A stretch of DNA of 14,595 nt, taken from Porphyromonadaceae bacterium. Its GTDB lineage: Bacteria; Bacteroidota; Bacteroidia; Bacteroidales; Paludibacteraceae. Location: positions 1 to 14,595 of the forward strand of contig CAJPNS010000044.1 of NCBI GenBank assembly GCA_905372135.1, read 5' to 3'. Positions 13,965 through 14,595 of this stretch are shown here, piece after piece. Made by a program: the position numbers and the translations under genes. The notes under the pieces were generated by a model. That model had not been told where the DNA came from, did not search any database, and saw only the letters and a program-made list of their open reading frames with translations. Every line of letters begins with the position of its first letter. The first letter of the stretch is position 1.

Positions 13965-14561
13965 TTAAAATTTATAGCTTACCGAGCAACCGAGCGATGA
14001 TATATGCCAAAAAGCGATTGGGCGGTCATCGAAATCTTCGTACCCTTGCAGATTTACTCCCATCAGCCATCGGTCTGCAATAGGAAACAGATATGAAAGT
14101 CTCAGGTTCATCCCTATCCTATTGTATAATAAAACTCTGTGTCCCAATGGAGAAAAATCTTCGATACCATCGTCGCCATTAAGGTCTATATACCAACTAG
14201 CATAAGCTACATCGCCTCTAAGGTATGTACCACCCACCGATAGACGCAAACGGCGACCTTTCTGAGATTTTATGATATCTCCAAATACATTTACCGATAG
14301 CAACATACGAGATACATTTTTTACTTCCCACCTCTTTTTTGCCCATAACGATTGGAACGACCCGAGCGATACACTTGCCCCGAACCTATCGAGTATATTG
14401 TAATTCAATCGTGTACCGTATTCCACTCCAAACAAACTTAGTTGTTCTTCACTGGCCAGAGCCACAAAAGATTCTGCCGACCATCTATCGACTGCCGTTA
14501 CATCTTGTGAAAAAGCTGATACAGAGGCAGTAAACAGCAAAAAGACAAGCAGTACAAACAA
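13965..14561 (-). CDS. Small outer-membrane beta-barrel, TTG start
   Basis: About 198 residues with a hydrophobic export signal (FVLLVFLLFTASVSAFSQ), alternating amphipathic strands (for example RLNYNILDRFGASVSLGSF and RRLRLSVGGTYLRG) and a C-terminal SVSYKF whose last Phe fits outer-membrane insertion. This suggests a small 8-stranded-type barrel; no family was recognised. Start: the frame is closed by a TAG at 14580-14582 and no ATG or GTG lies between it and the hydrophobic segment. The only usual candidate is therefore a TTG at 14561. A signal peptide without any Lys/Arg after the start is unusual, so a non-ATG start, or a frameshift or sequencing error at the 5' end, should be considered. 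The downstream lipoprotein gene follows after 15 bp. Its promoter is presumably beyond the window. Confidence 0.6.
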   Translation of the reverse strand: MFVLLVFLLFTASVSAFSQDVTAVDRWSAESFVALASEEQLSLFGVEYGTRLNYNILDRFGASVSLGSFQSLWAKKRWEVKNVSRMLLSVNVFGDIIKSQKGRRLRLSVGGTYLRGDVAYASWYIDLNGDDGIEDFSPLGHRVLLYNRIGMNLRLSYLFPIADRWLMGVNLQGYEDFDDRPIAFWHISSLGCSVSYKF

Positions 14562-14595
14562 ACTATGGTAAGCAGAATGCTAAAAAGCCTGATAA

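Overview
The window looks like chromosomal DNA from a member of the Bacteroidales (Bacteroidota). Three things point there. Several genes are preceded by the Bacteroidota -7 element TAnnTTTG, three times with a TTTG/ATTG -33 element 18-19 bp upstream. The gene families fit: a Bacteroides-type serine palmitoyltransferase, GldG, an OmpP1/FadL-type porin, and secreted proteins with short Lys-rich signal peptides. Shine-Dalgarno sequences are not evident. The genus cannot be fixed from this window. Lysine 5,6-aminomutase and CoA-transferase subunits suggest an amino-acid fermenter, as in Porphyromonas, Odoribacter or Alistipes relatives.

Layout. 1-400: non-coding and packed with perfect palindromes. 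401-2295 (minus): an apparent three-gene operon, kamE - atoA-like CoA-transferase beta - MaoC-type hydratase, read from a consensus promoter at 2376-2406. 2470-4890 (minus): serine palmitoyltransferase followed by a carboxynorspermidine-synthase-like dehydrogenase. 5019-5211 (minus): a tRNA-Lys(UUU) gene with its own promoter and terminator. 5414-9136 (plus): an HD-domain 7TM phosphodiesterase of the PgpH type and a GldG-family protein, closing in a strong hairpin shared with the convergent genes. 9220-11817 (minus): a secreted Tyr/Trp- and Ser/Arg-rich protein followed by a FadL-like outer-membrane protein. 12006-13214 (minus): a PLP-dependent aminotransferase with its own promoter and terminator. 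13341-14561 (minus): a small outer-membrane barrel and a lipoprotein.

How the genes fit together. The left operon carries single subunits of two normally two-subunit enzymes: the cobalamin-binding subunit of lysine 5,6-aminomutase and the catalytic beta subunit of an acetoacetate/butyrate CoA-transferase. It also carries an enoyl-CoA hydratase. That fits lysine-to-butyrate fermentation, but the partners (kamD, atoD) and the middle steps (kdd, kce, kal) are not in this window. The SPT operon makes the first sphingolipid intermediate and probably a polyamine precursor. The central pair acts in the inner membrane (cyclic-di-nucleotide turnover and an ABC-associated protein). The right half is mostly cell-envelope proteins. 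No phage, transposase, CRISPR array or obvious defence system was seen. The least explained items are the palindrome cluster at the left edge, the aromatic/SR-rich secreted protein, the GldG gene without gldF, and the split lysine-fermentation operon.
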